NCBI RefSeq assembly: GCF_900129095.1
Contig: NZ_FQVA01000001.1
Location: 1,426,001-1,490,000, forward strand
Length of the DNA: 64,000 bases
From: Microbulbifer donghaiensis
GTDB taxonomy: Bacteria > Pseudomonadota > Gammaproteobacteria > Pseudomonadales > Cellvibrionaceae
Direction of reading: 5' to 3'
Shown here one piece after another: positions 19,520 through 28,123 of the stretch. The translations under genes and the position numbers were made by a program. How positions within the stretch are numbered: position 1 is the first letter of the stretch; each line of letters begins with the position of its first letter. The notes below the pieces were generated by a model. It did no database searches and was not told the DNA's origin. It was given only the letters and a program-made list of their open reading frames with translations.

Positions 19520-22500
19520 CTACGATTCCACGGCCACTGCAGTCCGCCGCGCCAACCGCCGCACCAGATTGCGCAGCGCCGCGGGTTTGACCGGTTTGGA
19601 CAGATAGAAACAGCCGCGCGCGGCGGCCGCATCGCGCACCTGCTCGGAAATATCCGCGCTGATCAGGATGCCCGGCAGGGGCTGCCCCCAGCGTTGATTC
19701 AATCCGTCCAGCGCGGCGATACCCGTCTCATTGCAGTCGAGGTGGTAATCGACGATCACCAGTTGCGGTGGCTGTTCGCTGGGCCAGGTGGCCAGCGCCT
19801 CGCGCAGTGACCGCGCCGCGGTTACCCGACACCCCCAGCCGCTCAGCAGGCTCTGCATACCCCGCAGAATCGATTCCTCGTTGTCGATACACAGCACCCG
19901 GATTCCCGACAGATCCGCACCTGCGACCTGGGGCTGTGGCCGGGGACGTTCGCTCCCGACCGGCACACCCAGGGGTATGCGGATAGAGAACATGGCACCG
20001 CGCCCCGGTGACGACCGCACCGCGATCGGGTGCTGCAACAGATCAGCACTGCGCTTGGCAATCGCAAGCCCCAGCCCCAGACCCTTGTCGGACGGACGCT
20101 CCATCGACGTCAGCCGCACGAACTCGTCGAAAATCTGCGCCTGTGCCTCGGGCGCGATGCCGGGACCGGTATCCCAGACCTGGATCTCCAGCTCCTTGCC
20201 AAATTCCCCGCCGCGCCGCCGTGCGCCAAGAAGCACCTTGCCGCGGCTGGTGTAGTGCAATGCGTTACTGAGGAAATTCTGCAGGATGCGGCGCAGCAGG
20301 TGACGGTCGCTGTGCACCCAGAGGCTGCTGGGCCGATAGCGCAATTGCAGGCCGCGGCTGGCCGCAATCGCCTGGAATTCCACCGTCAGCCCGTCGAGCA
20401 GTTCGCCCACCGGGAAGTGTTCGCGCCGCGGTGTCAGGTTGCCGCCGTCCAGCCGGCTGATCTCACGCAGCGCCCCGATCAGGTGTTCGGCGGTATTCAG
20501 CGCACTGTCGATATGGCCGATATCCTCCAGGGTTTCCTCCCAGTCGCTGCGCGCCGCCTTCTGCTGTGCCGAGGCGATAAACAGGCGCGCGGCATTGATC
20601 GGCTGTAGCAGGTCGTGACTGGTGTGGGCGAGGAAGCGGGTCTTGGCCGCGTGCAGTTCGCGCATCTGCCCCTCCACCTCGGCGCGGCGGCGGTTCTCTG
20701 CCTGCAATGCCTCATTGCTCTGCCGCAGTTCCGCCGTGCGCTGCTCCACCCGCTCCTCCAGGGTGCGCTGGTTTTCCTCCAGCGCGTCCACCGCCGCGCG
20801 GTAGTCGCTGATATCGGTAAAGGTGGTGACAAAGCCGCCGCCGGGCATCGGCGTGCCGCGCACCTCGACAATGCTGCCATTCGGCAGCCGGCGCTCGAAG
20901 CGGTGCGCGCTGCCGTGGCGCAGCAGCTCCAAGCGCCGCTGGACTTCGGCCTCCAGGTCGGCGTTGTCGCCGTAGAGACCGCGCTCGGCATTGTGGCGGT
21001 ACAGCTTTTCCACCGGGCAGCCGATATAGAGCAGCCGTTGCGGGTAATCGAACAACTCGATGTAGTGCTGGTTCCAGGCCACCAGGCGCAGGTCCGCGTC
21101 CACTACACTGATGCCCTGGCTGATGGTCTCCACCGTGGTCTGCAACAGCTCCTGGGAGAAACGCAGCTTCTGCGAAGTGCCGTCCACCAGCCGCGCGATA
21201 TCCTCCAGCTGAAACGGCCGGTTGACCCGCAACAGGTCCATGACCTGATGGGCAGTGGCCGAGCCGATAATGCCGGCGAGAATGCTTTCCGCCTCCTGCA
21301 CGGCGAAGCGCGGTGCCGCGTCGTCGGCCAGCAGGCGCTGCTGGCTGCGCCGCTCGAATCCGTTCCAGATCTGCTCCGATCGTTTGCGCCCGACAAACGG
21401 CTGCATCAGGCTCTTCAGCTGGCCGACCTGAATCGAGGTCAGCTCCAGGTCGACAGCGGTATCCAGGTCCGACAGTTCGACAAAGGCGTGCGCCTGGCGG
21501 CGATCGCGCTCCCGGGTACGACACAGCAAGGACGCGGACACAAACAACAACATATTGACCAACAGGCTCCAGAAGACCCCGTGGCTGAGCGGATCCAGCC
21601 CGCCGAGACCGAACAGCTGCTCCGGCCGCAGCCAGGAAAGCCCGAACAATCCCTCGGCGAGCACCGCATGCTGCGGATAGACCGCCGGCAGCACCAGACA
21701 GTAGAACCAGAGACCGTAGCCGGCCACCAGCCCGGCGAGCACACCGAGGCGGTGGGCGCGGCGCCAGTAGAGAGCGCCGACCAGCGCCGGTGCCAGCTGC
21801 GCGGCGGCAGCGAAGGACAGCAGGCCGATGGATGCCAGCGGTGCCACCCCGGTAATCGCCTTGTGCATGCCCCAGCTCAGCATTAACAACAGCAGGATGC
21901 TGAGGCGGCGAATCAGGCGCAGGTGGTTGCCCAGCGAAGCCGCCGACAACGGTGTAAAGCGGCTCAGGAACAGCCACAGCGGCGCCACCAGTTCATTGGA
22001 GATCATCACCGCCAGTGTTACCGCAGCGACAATCACCATCCCGGTGGCTGCAGAGAAACCACCGATATAGGCGAGCAGAGTCAGGGCGTCGCTGCCACTG
22101 GCCATCGGCAGTGTCAGTACCAGGCTGTCCGGGTCCAGCAGCCCCTGGGCCAGCAGCGGCTGCCCGGCCAGGGCGATGGGCAAAATCAGCAGCGAGAAGA
22201 GCCCCAGATACAAAGGCAGCAACCAGCGCGCGGTGCGCAGGTCGCGCTGATCCTGGAATTCCACCACCGCCATATGGAACTGCCGCGGCAGGCAGATGAT
22301 GGCCGCCGTGGCCAGCAGGGTCTGGGTCAGGAAATTGGCGTCGGGGATCAGCGGATCCAGGCGGAGTTCAGCGACGGCGTAGCGCTCGCCGCCGACCAGC
22401 AGCCACGCAGCCAGCGCCGCCACGGCGGCAAAGGCCAGCAGTTTGACCACCGATTCCAGCGCAATGGCGGCCACCACGCCGCGGTTGCGCTCGCGCCCCT

Positions 22501-23035
22501 CCAGGTGGCGGGTCCCGAACAGCATCGCAAACACGCCCATCAGCAGCGCCGTGGCGAAGGCGGTATCGAGACTGATAATGCCGCCGGATTCCGGCCCCGG
22601 GCCGATGGCATCCCAGGCCATTGTGACCGCCCGCAGCTGCAACGCGATATACGGCAGGCTGCCGACGATCGCCAGCAGCGTCACCAGCGCCGACAGCCCC
22701 TGGCTCTTGCCGTAGCGGGAGCCGATAAAGTCGGCGATGGAGGTGACTTTCTGCCGCTCGCTGACCAGCATCAACTTGCGCAGGAATGCGCTGCCGAACA
22801 GGAACAGTAGCATGGGCCCGAGATAGATCGGCAGGTAGCTCCAGGTGCTGTTAACCGCCTGGCCGACAGCGCCGAAGAAGGTCCAGGAACTGCAGTAGAC
22901 CGCCAGGGTCAGCGCGTAGATCAGCGGGCGGTAGCGCAGCAGCCACTGCTTGCGGTGCTCGGCACGCCAGGCCACCGCGAACAGCAGGGCCACGTACACC
23001 AGGGCAAAAAACAGCAGGTAGGGCTTACCGATCAT
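19520..23035 (-). CDS. crbS: Hybrid histidine kinase with sodium:solute symporter sensor domain, CrbS/MxtR-like
   Basis: 1171 residues. Residues about 1-490 are an SSS-family membrane domain with about 12-13 segments (LTLAVYCSSWTFFGAVGQAVNS, SIADFIGSRYGKS and others). A linker and PAS domain follow (about 640-760, DADLRLVAWNQHYIELFDYP). A coiled coil leads to the HisKA helix with the phosphoacceptor His near 805 in LAHTSHDLLQPINAARLF. Next is an HATPase domain (NFLSNALHY, DTGPGIAPEAQ, GLGLGLAIAKRS, about 900-1020). The C-terminal receiver carries the acceptor Asp near 1093 (VIVDYHLD). This is the transporter-kinase layout of CrbS, whose partner CrbR is encoded convergently next door. It probably senses substrate flux through the membrane domain. 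Confidence 0.88.
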   Translation of the reverse strand: MIGKPYLLFFALVYVALLFAVAWRAEHRKQWLLRYRPLIYALTLAVYCSSWTFFGAVGQAVNSTWSYLPIYLGPMLLFLFGSAFLRKLMLVSERQKVTSIADFIGSRYGKSQGLSALVTLLAIVGSLPYIALQLRAVTMAWDAIGPGPESGGIISLDTAFATALLMGVFAMLFGTRHLEGRERNRGVVAAIALESVVKLLAFAAVAALAAWLLVGGERYAVAELRLDPLIPDANFLTQTLLATAAIICLPRQFHMAVVEFQDQRDLRTARWLLPLYLGLFSLLILPIALAGQPLLAQGLLDPDSLVLTLPMASGSDALTLLAYIGGFSAATGMVIVAAVTLAVMISNELVAPLWLFLSRFTPLSAASLGNHLRLIRRLSILLLLMLSWGMHKAITGVAPLASIGLLSFAAAAQLAPALVGALYWRRAHRLGVLAGLVAGYGLWFYCLVLPAVYPQHAVLAEGLFGLSWLRPEQLFGLGGLDPLSHGVFWSLLVNMLLFVSASLLCRTRERDRRQAHAFVELSDLDTAVDLELTSIQVGQLKSLMQPFVGRKRSEQIWNGFERRSQQRLLADDAAPRFAVQEAESILAGIIGSATAHQVMDLLRVNRPFQLEDIARLVDGTSQKLRFSQELLQTTVETISQGISVVDADLRLVAWNQHYIELFDYPQRLLYIGCPVEKLYRHNAERGLYGDNADLEAEVQRRLELLRHGSAHRFERRLPNGSIVEVRGTPMPGGGFVTTFTDISDYRAAVDALEENQRTLEERVEQRTAELRQSNEALQAENRRRAEVEGQMRELHAAKTRFLAHTSHDLLQPINAARLFIASAQQKAARSDWEETLEDIGHIDSALNTAEHLIGALREISRLDGGNLTPRREHFPVGELLDGLTVEFQAIAASRGLQLRYRPSSLWVHSDRHLLRRILQNFLSNALHYTSRGKVLLGARRRGGEFGKELEIQVWDTGPGIAPEAQAQIFDEFVRLTSMERPSDKGLGLGLAIAKRSADLLQHPIAVRSSPGRGAMFSIRIPLGVPVGSERPRPQPQVAGADLSGIRVLCIDNEESILRGMQSLLSGWGCRVTAARSLREALATWPSEQPPQLVIVDYHLDCNETGIAALDGLNQRWGQPLPGILISADISEQVRDAAAARGCFYLSKPVKPAALRNLVRRLARRTAVAVES

Positions 23036-23105
23036 CGAGTCACTCCGCGCATTGGTTGACGCGTAAGTATTCTTTATACCCGACAGGAGCCTTCTCAGCT
23101 ATTAG

Positions 23106-23558
23106 CTATTGGTCGGCACAGACCTTGTCCAGTATCTGCTCCAGAGTGCGGTACTCGTCCGGTTCAAGCCGCTCTGCGATGGAGCTTGCTAGCGTTGAAT
23201 AGACGGATTCCCGCGTGCGCAGAAACAGCTCCCTACCCCGTTCGGTCAGCAGGATATGCTGCGCCCTGGCATCGAAGCGGCAGGTAACCCGCTCGATTAG
23301 CCCACGCTTCTCGAGCTTGTTGACCATCACACTGGCGGACGACTTCTGTACCTGCATTTCCGCGGCCAGGGCCGACAAGTGGCTACTATCGTCGTGTTCC
23401 GCGCTATCTGGATCCGAGCCTTTCTCGGCGAGATAGACACACAGCAGATAATCGAATTCATTGCTGCTCAGGACTTCGTACCTGTCGTCGCCATCCGCAC
23501 GATTCCAGGCCTGGGACAGGACTCGTTGTAGACTCATCAGGGATCTGTCCAGGCTCAT
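23106..23558 (-). CDS. MarR family transcriptional regulator
   Basis: 150 residues with the winged-helix core at about 35-115: LSSNEFDYLLCVYLAE, HLSALAAEMQVQKSSASVMVNKLEKRGLIERV (the recognition helix with typical SSAS-VxxLxxxGL), then a wing containing D-A-R. It is divergent from the methyltransferase gene. Its own predicted promoter is TTGACC-N16-TATACT on the minus strand (23626 to 23599), with a 15-bp operator (23583-23597) directly after the -10, which points to autorepression. The ligand is unknown. Two similar operators cover the divergent promoter. Confidence 0.93.
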   Translation of the reverse strand: MSLDRSLMSLQRVLSQAWNRADGDDRYEVLSSNEFDYLLCVYLAEKGSDPDSAEHDDSSHLSALAAEMQVQKSSASVMVNKLEKRGLIERVTCRFDARAQHILLTERGRELFLRTRESVYSTLASSIAERLEPDEYRTLEQILDKVCADQ

Positions 23559-23582
23559 TAGGAAAGGTACTCCGACTATCTA

Positions 23583-23688
23583 GTTAGAAAGGCTAACGAG
23601 TATAGAGCCAAGCCCTTGTGGGTCAATGTCTCGCCAACAAACTAGTTTGACAAACTAACTATTTGAACATAAAGTTAGAAACACTAAC
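23583..23688. promoter_or_regulatory. Divergent marR / methyltransferase promoters with three MarR-type operators
   Basis: Three 15-bp sites fit GTTAG-N5-CTAAC: GTTAGAAAGGCTAAC (23583-23597), GTTTGACAAACTAAC (23645-23659, one change) and GTTAGAAACACTAAC (23674-23688). The plus-strand promoter is TTGACA (23647-23652), a 17-base spacer and TAAAGT (23670-23675), so site 2 covers the -35 and site 3 the -10/start. The minus-strand promoter (-35 at 23621-23626, -10 at 23599-23604) has site 1 at its start. This geometry fits repression of both genes by the MarR protein. Confidence 0.8.
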
Positions 23689-23706
23689 TAAGTGCTGGAG
23701 ACTGTT

Positions 23707-24351
23707 ATGAGTAAGCCCGACTTAAAACACAGCAGCTGCAAAAACGGGATCTGGGACAGAAAGACGGCCGACTGGTATGTGGCGCGCTGGGGCAAACAGC
23801 CGCTTCACCGCGCAGTCCCCGAGCTGTGCCAACTTGCGAGCACCGAGCGGGTGTTGGATATCGGCTGTGGCAGCGGCACAGTGGTGCGCGAAATCGCCGC
23901 ACGACTGTCCACTGGCGAGGTGCTCGGCGTAGATCCAACGCCGCGTATGATCGAGTTAGCCCTGGAGATTAGCGACGGTCATGAATTATCAGTGCCAGTC
24001 CGCTTTATCGAGGCCTCCGCAGAGCGGCTGCCCTGCCCCGACCAGAGCTGTGACTTGGTACTGGCAATCAACTCCCTGCACCACTGGGAGGATGTGGAAG
24101 CCGGCTTGGCTGAGGTACGGCGGGTGTTGAAACCAAATGGCCGCTTCGTCCTTATCGACGACCTGTGGGAAGAAATCCAGCGGCATAGCGGCCATCACCA
24201 CTCGGAGGCACAGCAGGAAAGTCACTCGCACTGGATATCGCCAGAAACCATCGCCGAAAGCCTGACGACCGCCGGTTTCTCCTCCACCTCGTGCGAATAC
24301 CGCGCGCCGGAGATCGCCGTCTCCACCATTACCGCACAACCAAGGAGGTAA
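23707..24351 (+). CDS. SAM-dependent methyltransferase, class I (Methyltransf_11 type)
   Basis: Start at the ATG at 23707 with GGAG six bases upstream (a GTG 15 bases earlier lies on that site). 214 residues. Motif I is VLDIGCGSGTVVREIA (about 48-63), an acidic end of beta-2 is GVDPTPRMIELA, motif post-II is CDLVLAINSLHHWED, and motif III is VLKPNGRFVLIDD. A histidine-rich loop (HSGHHHSE, about 165) could bind metal. The substrate is unknown. It heads an operon whose promoter carries two MarR-type operators; the next gene begins 2 bases after its stop, behind a perfect AAGGAGGT. Confidence 0.9.
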   Translation: MSKPDLKHSSCKNGIWDRKTADWYVARWGKQPLHRAVPELCQLASTERVLDIGCGSGTVVREIAARLSTGEVLGVDPTPRMIELALEISDGHELSVPVRFIEASAERLPCPDQSCDLVLAINSLHHWEDVEAGLAEVRRVLKPNGRFVLIDDLWEEIQRHSGHHHSEAQQESHSHWISPETIAESLTTAGFSSTSCEYRAPEIAVSTITAQPRR

Positions 24352-24353
24352 GC

Positions 24354-24743
24354 ATGAACATCACACTTGCGCTGATGGGCCTGTCGACCTATATCCTGAT
24401 CTGGGAAAAGCTGCCGTACTGGGGCAACTGGTTTAACCGCATAGTCGCAGCCCTGCCCGCCCCTCTCGCCTACTTGTACCAGGCCTGGCGCTGCCCTTTC
24501 TGCTTCGGTTTCTGGATTGCACTGGCACTGCACGCAGTTACCGGCATCTGGTCAGTGGAAGCACTCGCGAGCATGCCCACTTATGCCGGCGGCGCCGGCC
24601 CGGCCGTGGCCTGGTTTCTGGATGCACTGGCGACGGCGACACTAATCCTGTTTGGCAAGTTGTGCTTCGACGCTATCGGCGGCCCGGCTATCCGCGGCTA
24701 CCAGATGACGATGCAATTTCGCCAAGGCAGCACTGGGGAGTGA
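24354..24743 (+). CDS. Small membrane protein with CxxC-GFW motif, unknown function
   Basis: 129 residues. The start ATG 24354 follows a strong AAGGAGGT ribosome site that overlaps the methyltransferase stop. Segments: an N-terminal hydrophobic helix (about 1-18), then WRCPFCFGFWIALALHAVTG (about 45-64) carrying a CxxC next to a membrane segment, and a third hydrophobic stretch WFLDALATATLILFGKLCF (about 87-106). Such CPFC-GFW membrane proteins are of unknown function. The tight coupling to the methyltransferase and GNAT genes implies a shared job. Confidence 0.8.
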   Translation: MNITLALMGLSTYILIWEKLPYWGNWFNRIVAALPAPLAYLYQAWRCPFCFGFWIALALHAVTGIWSVEALASMPTYAGGAGPAVAWFLDALATATLILFGKLCFDAIGGPAIRGYQMTMQFRQGSTGE

Positions 24744-24751
24744 TTTATCCG

Positions 24752-25261
24752 ATGGCGCAAAACCAGTGGTCAATTCGCAAAGCGGCGTTATCGGACGCTG
24801 AGGGCCTGAAAAACTGCATGCTGAGGGCTTACTCCATCTACCGACACAGACTCCACGGCAGGCGACTGCCGCCGATGGATGCCGATTACCGGGAAGAGAT
24901 CGCCTCATTCCCAACCTGGGTAGCGGAAATAGACGACGAAATTGTTGGCGGAATCACCCTGGTTGCCGAGCGAGGGTATCTGACCCTGGCCAATATAGCG
25001 GTGAGCCCCGAGCACCAGAACATCGGCCTGGGAAAAGGCCTGCTGGCATTTGCCGAAGCGGAAGCAAAGCGACGCGGCTTTTCGCAGATGCGTCTGGCAA
25101 CCCACCGCTTGCTCAGTGAGAACGTCGCCTTTTACCAGCACTTGGGCTGGACAGAATGCGGACGCGATGCCGACAGGATCTATATGCAGAAAGCCATTCC
25201 GGTGTCAGACCACACCAGTCAGCAAGACGGCGACACCTCGATTGACAAGTCTGCGAGCTGA
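24752..25261 (+). CDS. GNAT family N-acetyltransferase
   Basis: Start at the ATG at 24752 (MAQNQWSIRKAALSDAEGL), preceded by GGGGAGTGA. 169 residues. The acetyl-CoA motif A region is LTLANIAVSPEHQNIGLGKGLLAFAEAEAKRRG (in part, about 73-105; Q-N-I-G-L-G-K-G). It is followed by LLSENVAFYQHLGWTECGR, the usual beta-6/7 with the active Tyr. The target may be an antibiotic, polyamine or protein; it cannot be told. It is the third gene of the MarR-controlled operon (9 bases after the membrane-protein gene). The 3' end of its coding region contains the promoter of the next gene. Confidence 0.9.
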   Translation: MAQNQWSIRKAALSDAEGLKNCMLRAYSIYRHRLHGRRLPPMDADYREEIASFPTWVAEIDDEIVGGITLVAERGYLTLANIAVSPEHQNIGLGKGLLAFAEAEAKRRGFSQMRLATHRLLSENVAFYQHLGWTECGRDADRIYMQKAIPVSDHTSQQDGDTSIDKSAS

Positions 25262-25269
25262 ACTAGGCT
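25242..25269 (+). promoter_or_regulatory. Promoter 1 of the DUF1540 pair
   Basis: TTGACA (25242-25247), a 16-base spacer and TAGGCT (25264-25269), lying across the end of the GNAT gene and 40-67 bases before the first DUF1540 start. The same block, including GCTGAACTAG, recurs before the second copy, so this promoter was duplicated with the gene. Confidence 0.6.
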
Positions 25270-25308
25270 CGAACGTAAAAGATCCCCACCACCCGAGAGA
25301 ACTCCACC

Positions 25309-25602
25309 ATGATCATCGCGACCGATATGCCGGAAGTCGCCAAATGCATTGTCAGTCAATGTGCCTACAATGCCGATGACTCCTGCCACGCACGCGCCAT
25401 TACCATCGGCGAGGGCGCGGCTCCGGACTGCGACACTTTCTTCGACAATGCCAAACACACCAAGAGCAGCCGCACGGCCGGTGTGGGCGCCTGCAAGATA
25501 GAGGACTGCACCCACAACCAGGACTTCGAGTGCAATGCCGACAGTATTCAGGTTGGATCCGGTGGTGGCTCGGTGAATTGCCAGACCTATACCAAGCACT
25601 GA
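25309..25602 (+). CDS. DUF1540 cysteine-rich protein, copy 1
   Basis: 97 residues with two four-cysteine units: C13-x4-C18-x7-C26-x14-C41 and C62-x4-C67-x7-C75-x15-C91. Each is followed by an A-x-x-I-x-(I/V)-G strand. This spacing is the DUF1540 pattern, thought to bind metal; the role is unknown. No signal peptide is seen. A near-identical gene follows at 25764. It has its own promoter and may also be reached by read-through from the MarR-controlled operon (48 bases after the GNAT stop). A 7-bp GC-rich stem (25664-25682, GAGCCGG/CCGGCTC) lies between the copies. Confidence 0.88.
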   Translation: MIIATDMPEVAKCIVSQCAYNADDSCHARAITIGEGAAPDCDTFFDNAKHTKSSRTAGVGACKIEDCTHNQDFECNADSIQVGSGGGSVNCQTYTKH

Positions 25603-25702
25603 GTCGCGCAGTCTTTCCCTGAATCCGCCCCCTGGTGGGCAACTGATTCCACAGAACCATGCGGAGCCGGTATTTCCGGCTCTCGCACTGGCGGCGCCTC
25701 AA

Positions 25703-25730
25703 TTGACAAGCGACTTTGCTGAACTAGTCT
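25703..25730 (+). promoter_or_regulatory. Promoter 2 of the DUF1540 pair
   Basis: TTGACA (25703-25708), 16 bases and TAGTCT (25725-25730), 61 bases from the -35 to the second DUF1540 start. It shares ATTGACAAG and GCTGAACTAG with promoter 1 while the spacer between differs. Confidence 0.6.
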
Positions 25731-25763
25731 CCTAGAAGCCGGAAGTTTTTTGCGAGGTCCGCG

Positions 25764-26057
25764 ATGATTATTGCCACCGACATGCCGGAAGTCGCCGAGT
25801 GCACCGTCTCCAAGTGCGCCTACAACACCGACAACAGTTGCCACGCCCGCGCCATCACCATTGGCGACGGTGACAACCCCGGTTGCGACACCTACTTCGC
25901 CAATTCCACCCACACCCGCAGCCATCGCTCCGCCGGCGTCGGCGCCTGCAAGGTCGAGGCCTGCGATTTCAATGACGACTTCGAATGCTCGGCCGACAGC
26001 ATTCAAGTCGGCAGGCAGGGCAAGGGCGTGAAGTGCCAGACCTGCACCTGTCACTAG
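25764..26057 (+). CDS. DUF1540 cysteine-rich protein, copy 2
   Basis: 97 residues, colinear with copy 1 and about three-quarters identical by eye. All eight cysteines are kept at the same positions, and two are added in the tail (CQTCTCH: C91, C94, C96). Probably a metal-binding or redox protein, function unknown. It is a tandem duplicate that includes the upstream promoter. An inverted repeat GGCGAAC-accg-GTTCGCC (26081-26098) follows the stop and separates it from the convergent ligase gene. Confidence 0.88.
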   Translation: MIIATDMPEVAECTVSKCAYNTDNSCHARAITIGDGDNPGCDTYFANSTHTRSHRSAGVGACKVEACDFNDDFECSADSIQVGRQGKGVKCQTCTCH

Positions 26058-26133
26058 CGCTGGTCAAGAATTGACGACGGGGCGAACACCGGTTCGCCCA
26101 CAGAGGCACTGGCATCGAGCCGTATAAATCCGC

Positions 26134-27831
26134 TCAGGTGCTGGCGACCGCTGCCCAATTCACTTCACCCCGCTCCCAGAAAACACCGGTCTGTTGCTGG
26201 TAGCGTTCTACCCACGGCCGGTAGCGAGCCTCCACCAGCTTGCGCTTGATCTTCAGGGTCGGTGTAGCCAGGTCGTTCTGCGGCGTCCAGTCGTGACTGG
26301 TGATAAACATCGCGCGCAGCCGCTCATGGGGCGGCAGCTCGGCGTTAACGGTTGCGAGTGCCCGCTCCAGTTCGGCGGCTACGCTTTCCGGTTCCAGACT
26401 GCGGGCCATCTCCGACAGGTTCGCCAGCATGACCGGCTGATCCATGCCGTGGCCCAGCACACAGACCTGTCCGAGCAACGCCACTTCGCCGAATTTATTT
26501 TCCAGCGCTGCCGGCTGCACAAACTTGCCCTTGCTGGTCTTGAAGGTATCGGACAGGCGCCCGGTGACATGCAGGAGGCCGTCGTCGTCGATAAAGCCGG
26601 CATCTCCGGTGTGATAAAAGCCATCGCGAAGCACTTCCGCGGTTTTTTCCGGCTCCAGGTAATACCCTTTCATTAGCGCCTCGCTCTTGAAAAGGATCTC
26701 GCCCTGCGCGGAGATTTTTACCTGGCAATCCCAGAACGGCTTGCCCACTGTACCGGGCACCGGTGTGTCGCCCATATGGGTGTTGCAACCGTAGATAAAA
26801 TTTTCCGTCATGCCGTAGCCGTCCGCCACCATCATGCCCATGCGGTGATACCACTTCTGCAGGTCCACGGAAATTGGCGACGCGCCGGTAACCAGCATGC
26901 GTGCCTGATCCAGCCCCAGTCCCTGTGCCACCTTGCGTTTGAACCAGCGATTGACCCCGGGAATTCGCTGCAGTGTGCGCTGCAGCGAAGGCGAGATCTT
27001 CGCGTCTATGCCCTCTTTGAACTTGGCCCACAAGCGCGGCACCGAGAAAAACATCGTCGGGCGGGCGCGCTGGAGGTCGTCGAGAAATGTCTCCAACGAC
27101 TCGGGGAAATACACCGGTGTACCGGAATACAAGCTGTGAAACTCAACGACGATGCGTTCGGCCGCGTGAGCCAGCGGCAGGTAGGAAAAGAAACGATCCG
27201 TTTCGTCGTAACCGTAACCGCGGACCATATTCGGCACGGCAAAGGTGATTGCCGACCAGGTATGCATGACGCCCTTCGGGTTACCGGTGGTACCCGAGGT
27301 GTACATGATGGTGAACACCTTCTCCAGGTCGTAGAGCGGTGATTCTGCCATTGGGGAATACTCGCCGACGATCTGCTCGAGAGTGTAGTCACACTCGATT
27401 TCGCAGCGCTGGATAGCGATAGTCGGCAGGGTCGCCGCCACTTCGCGTAGCGCATCGTTGTCATCGCTGGCACCGCAGAACAGCAGCTTGCTCTCAGAAT
27501 GTTCGAGCACATACTGCATCGACGCCGCGGATTGGCCGGTGTAAAGCGGCACACTCACCATGCCGGCGAGCATGATGGCGTAGTCGACGATAATCCAGTC
27601 GGCACAGTTCTTGGCGTGAATGGCAATGCGGTCGCCCGGCTCACAGCGGCTGCACAGAAAACTGGCGATACGCCGCACCCGGTCCATCACTTCGCCCCAG
27701 CTGTACTCGCGCCATTCGCGCTGCACCATCTGACGCAGATAGATGGATTCGGCGCAATCGCGCTCGCGCATATAGAGGATTTCCAGGGGTTGCTTGCCCC
27801 TGACGCGCTCGTATTTCTGCTCTGGAGTCAT
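26134..27831 (-). CDS. Long-chain acyl-CoA synthetase-type AMP-dependent ligase
   Basis: Start at the ATG at 27831 (MTPEQKYERVRGKQPLEILY), with AGAGGT 8 bases upstream; the frame to 27921 has no homologous character. 565 residues. ATP-binding loop IMYTSGTTGNPKGVMH (about 178-193), DGYGMTENFIYG (about 335), YHTGDAGFIDDDGLLHVTGR (about 410), and a degenerate C-terminal lysine region PTLKIKRKLVEARY. It is the eukaryote-like ACSL/FadD15 type rather than FadD. It activates a fatty or other carboxylic acid with ATP and CoA. It stands alone and is convergent with the DUF1540 genes. The gap upstream (27832-28123) contains only the lipA terminator palindrome. Confidence 0.88.
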   Translation of the reverse strand: MTPEQKYERVRGKQPLEILYMRERDCAESIYLRQMVQREWREYSWGEVMDRVRRIASFLCSRCEPGDRIAIHAKNCADWIIVDYAIMLAGMVSVPLYTGQSAASMQYVLEHSESKLLFCGASDDNDALREVAATLPTIAIQRCEIECDYTLEQIVGEYSPMAESPLYDLEKVFTIMYTSGTTGNPKGVMHTWSAITFAVPNMVRGYGYDETDRFFSYLPLAHAAERIVVEFHSLYSGTPVYFPESLETFLDDLQRARPTMFFSVPRLWAKFKEGIDAKISPSLQRTLQRIPGVNRWFKRKVAQGLGLDQARMLVTGASPISVDLQKWYHRMGMMVADGYGMTENFIYGCNTHMGDTPVPGTVGKPFWDCQVKISAQGEILFKSEALMKGYYLEPEKTAEVLRDGFYHTGDAGFIDDDGLLHVTGRLSDTFKTSKGKFVQPAALENKFGEVALLGQVCVLGHGMDQPVMLANLSEMARSLEPESVAAELERALATVNAELPPHERLRAMFITSHDWTPQNDLATPTLKIKRKLVEARYRPWVERYQQQTGVFWERGEVNWAAVAST

Positions 27832-28088
27832 CACCGCACCTCTTCTTATGAAGTTGTTGTCGTGCTTTCCCTGACCGCTGCCCGGATCCGGACGGACACA
27901 ATCCCGCGGATCATCGACCATTTATACCCAATAAAGCAGTGGCTGAGAAATAGCGGCGTAATGGAAGAAGTGGCCGTCCGCGAGTCCGCGGGCTAGACGC
28001 GCTGAAGCAAAGCACCGGCAAAGCGCAAGCCGGCCATTAAATTGAATGGAATATAGAGGTGATACTTAAGGGAAAGGAGAGGCTGAGC

Positions 28089-28108
28089 CCGGTATCGCGC
28101 GATACCGG
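28089..28108 (-). terminator. Perfect 20-bp palindrome after lipA
   Basis: CCGGTATCGC followed by its exact reverse complement, 15 bases past the lipA stop codon on the minus strand. A loopless palindrome would fold into a stem of about 8 bp; a pyrimidine-rich stretch follows it in the minus direction. It could also be a protein-binding site. Confidence 0.45.
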
Positions 28109-28123
28109 ACTCGCGGCGCGATG

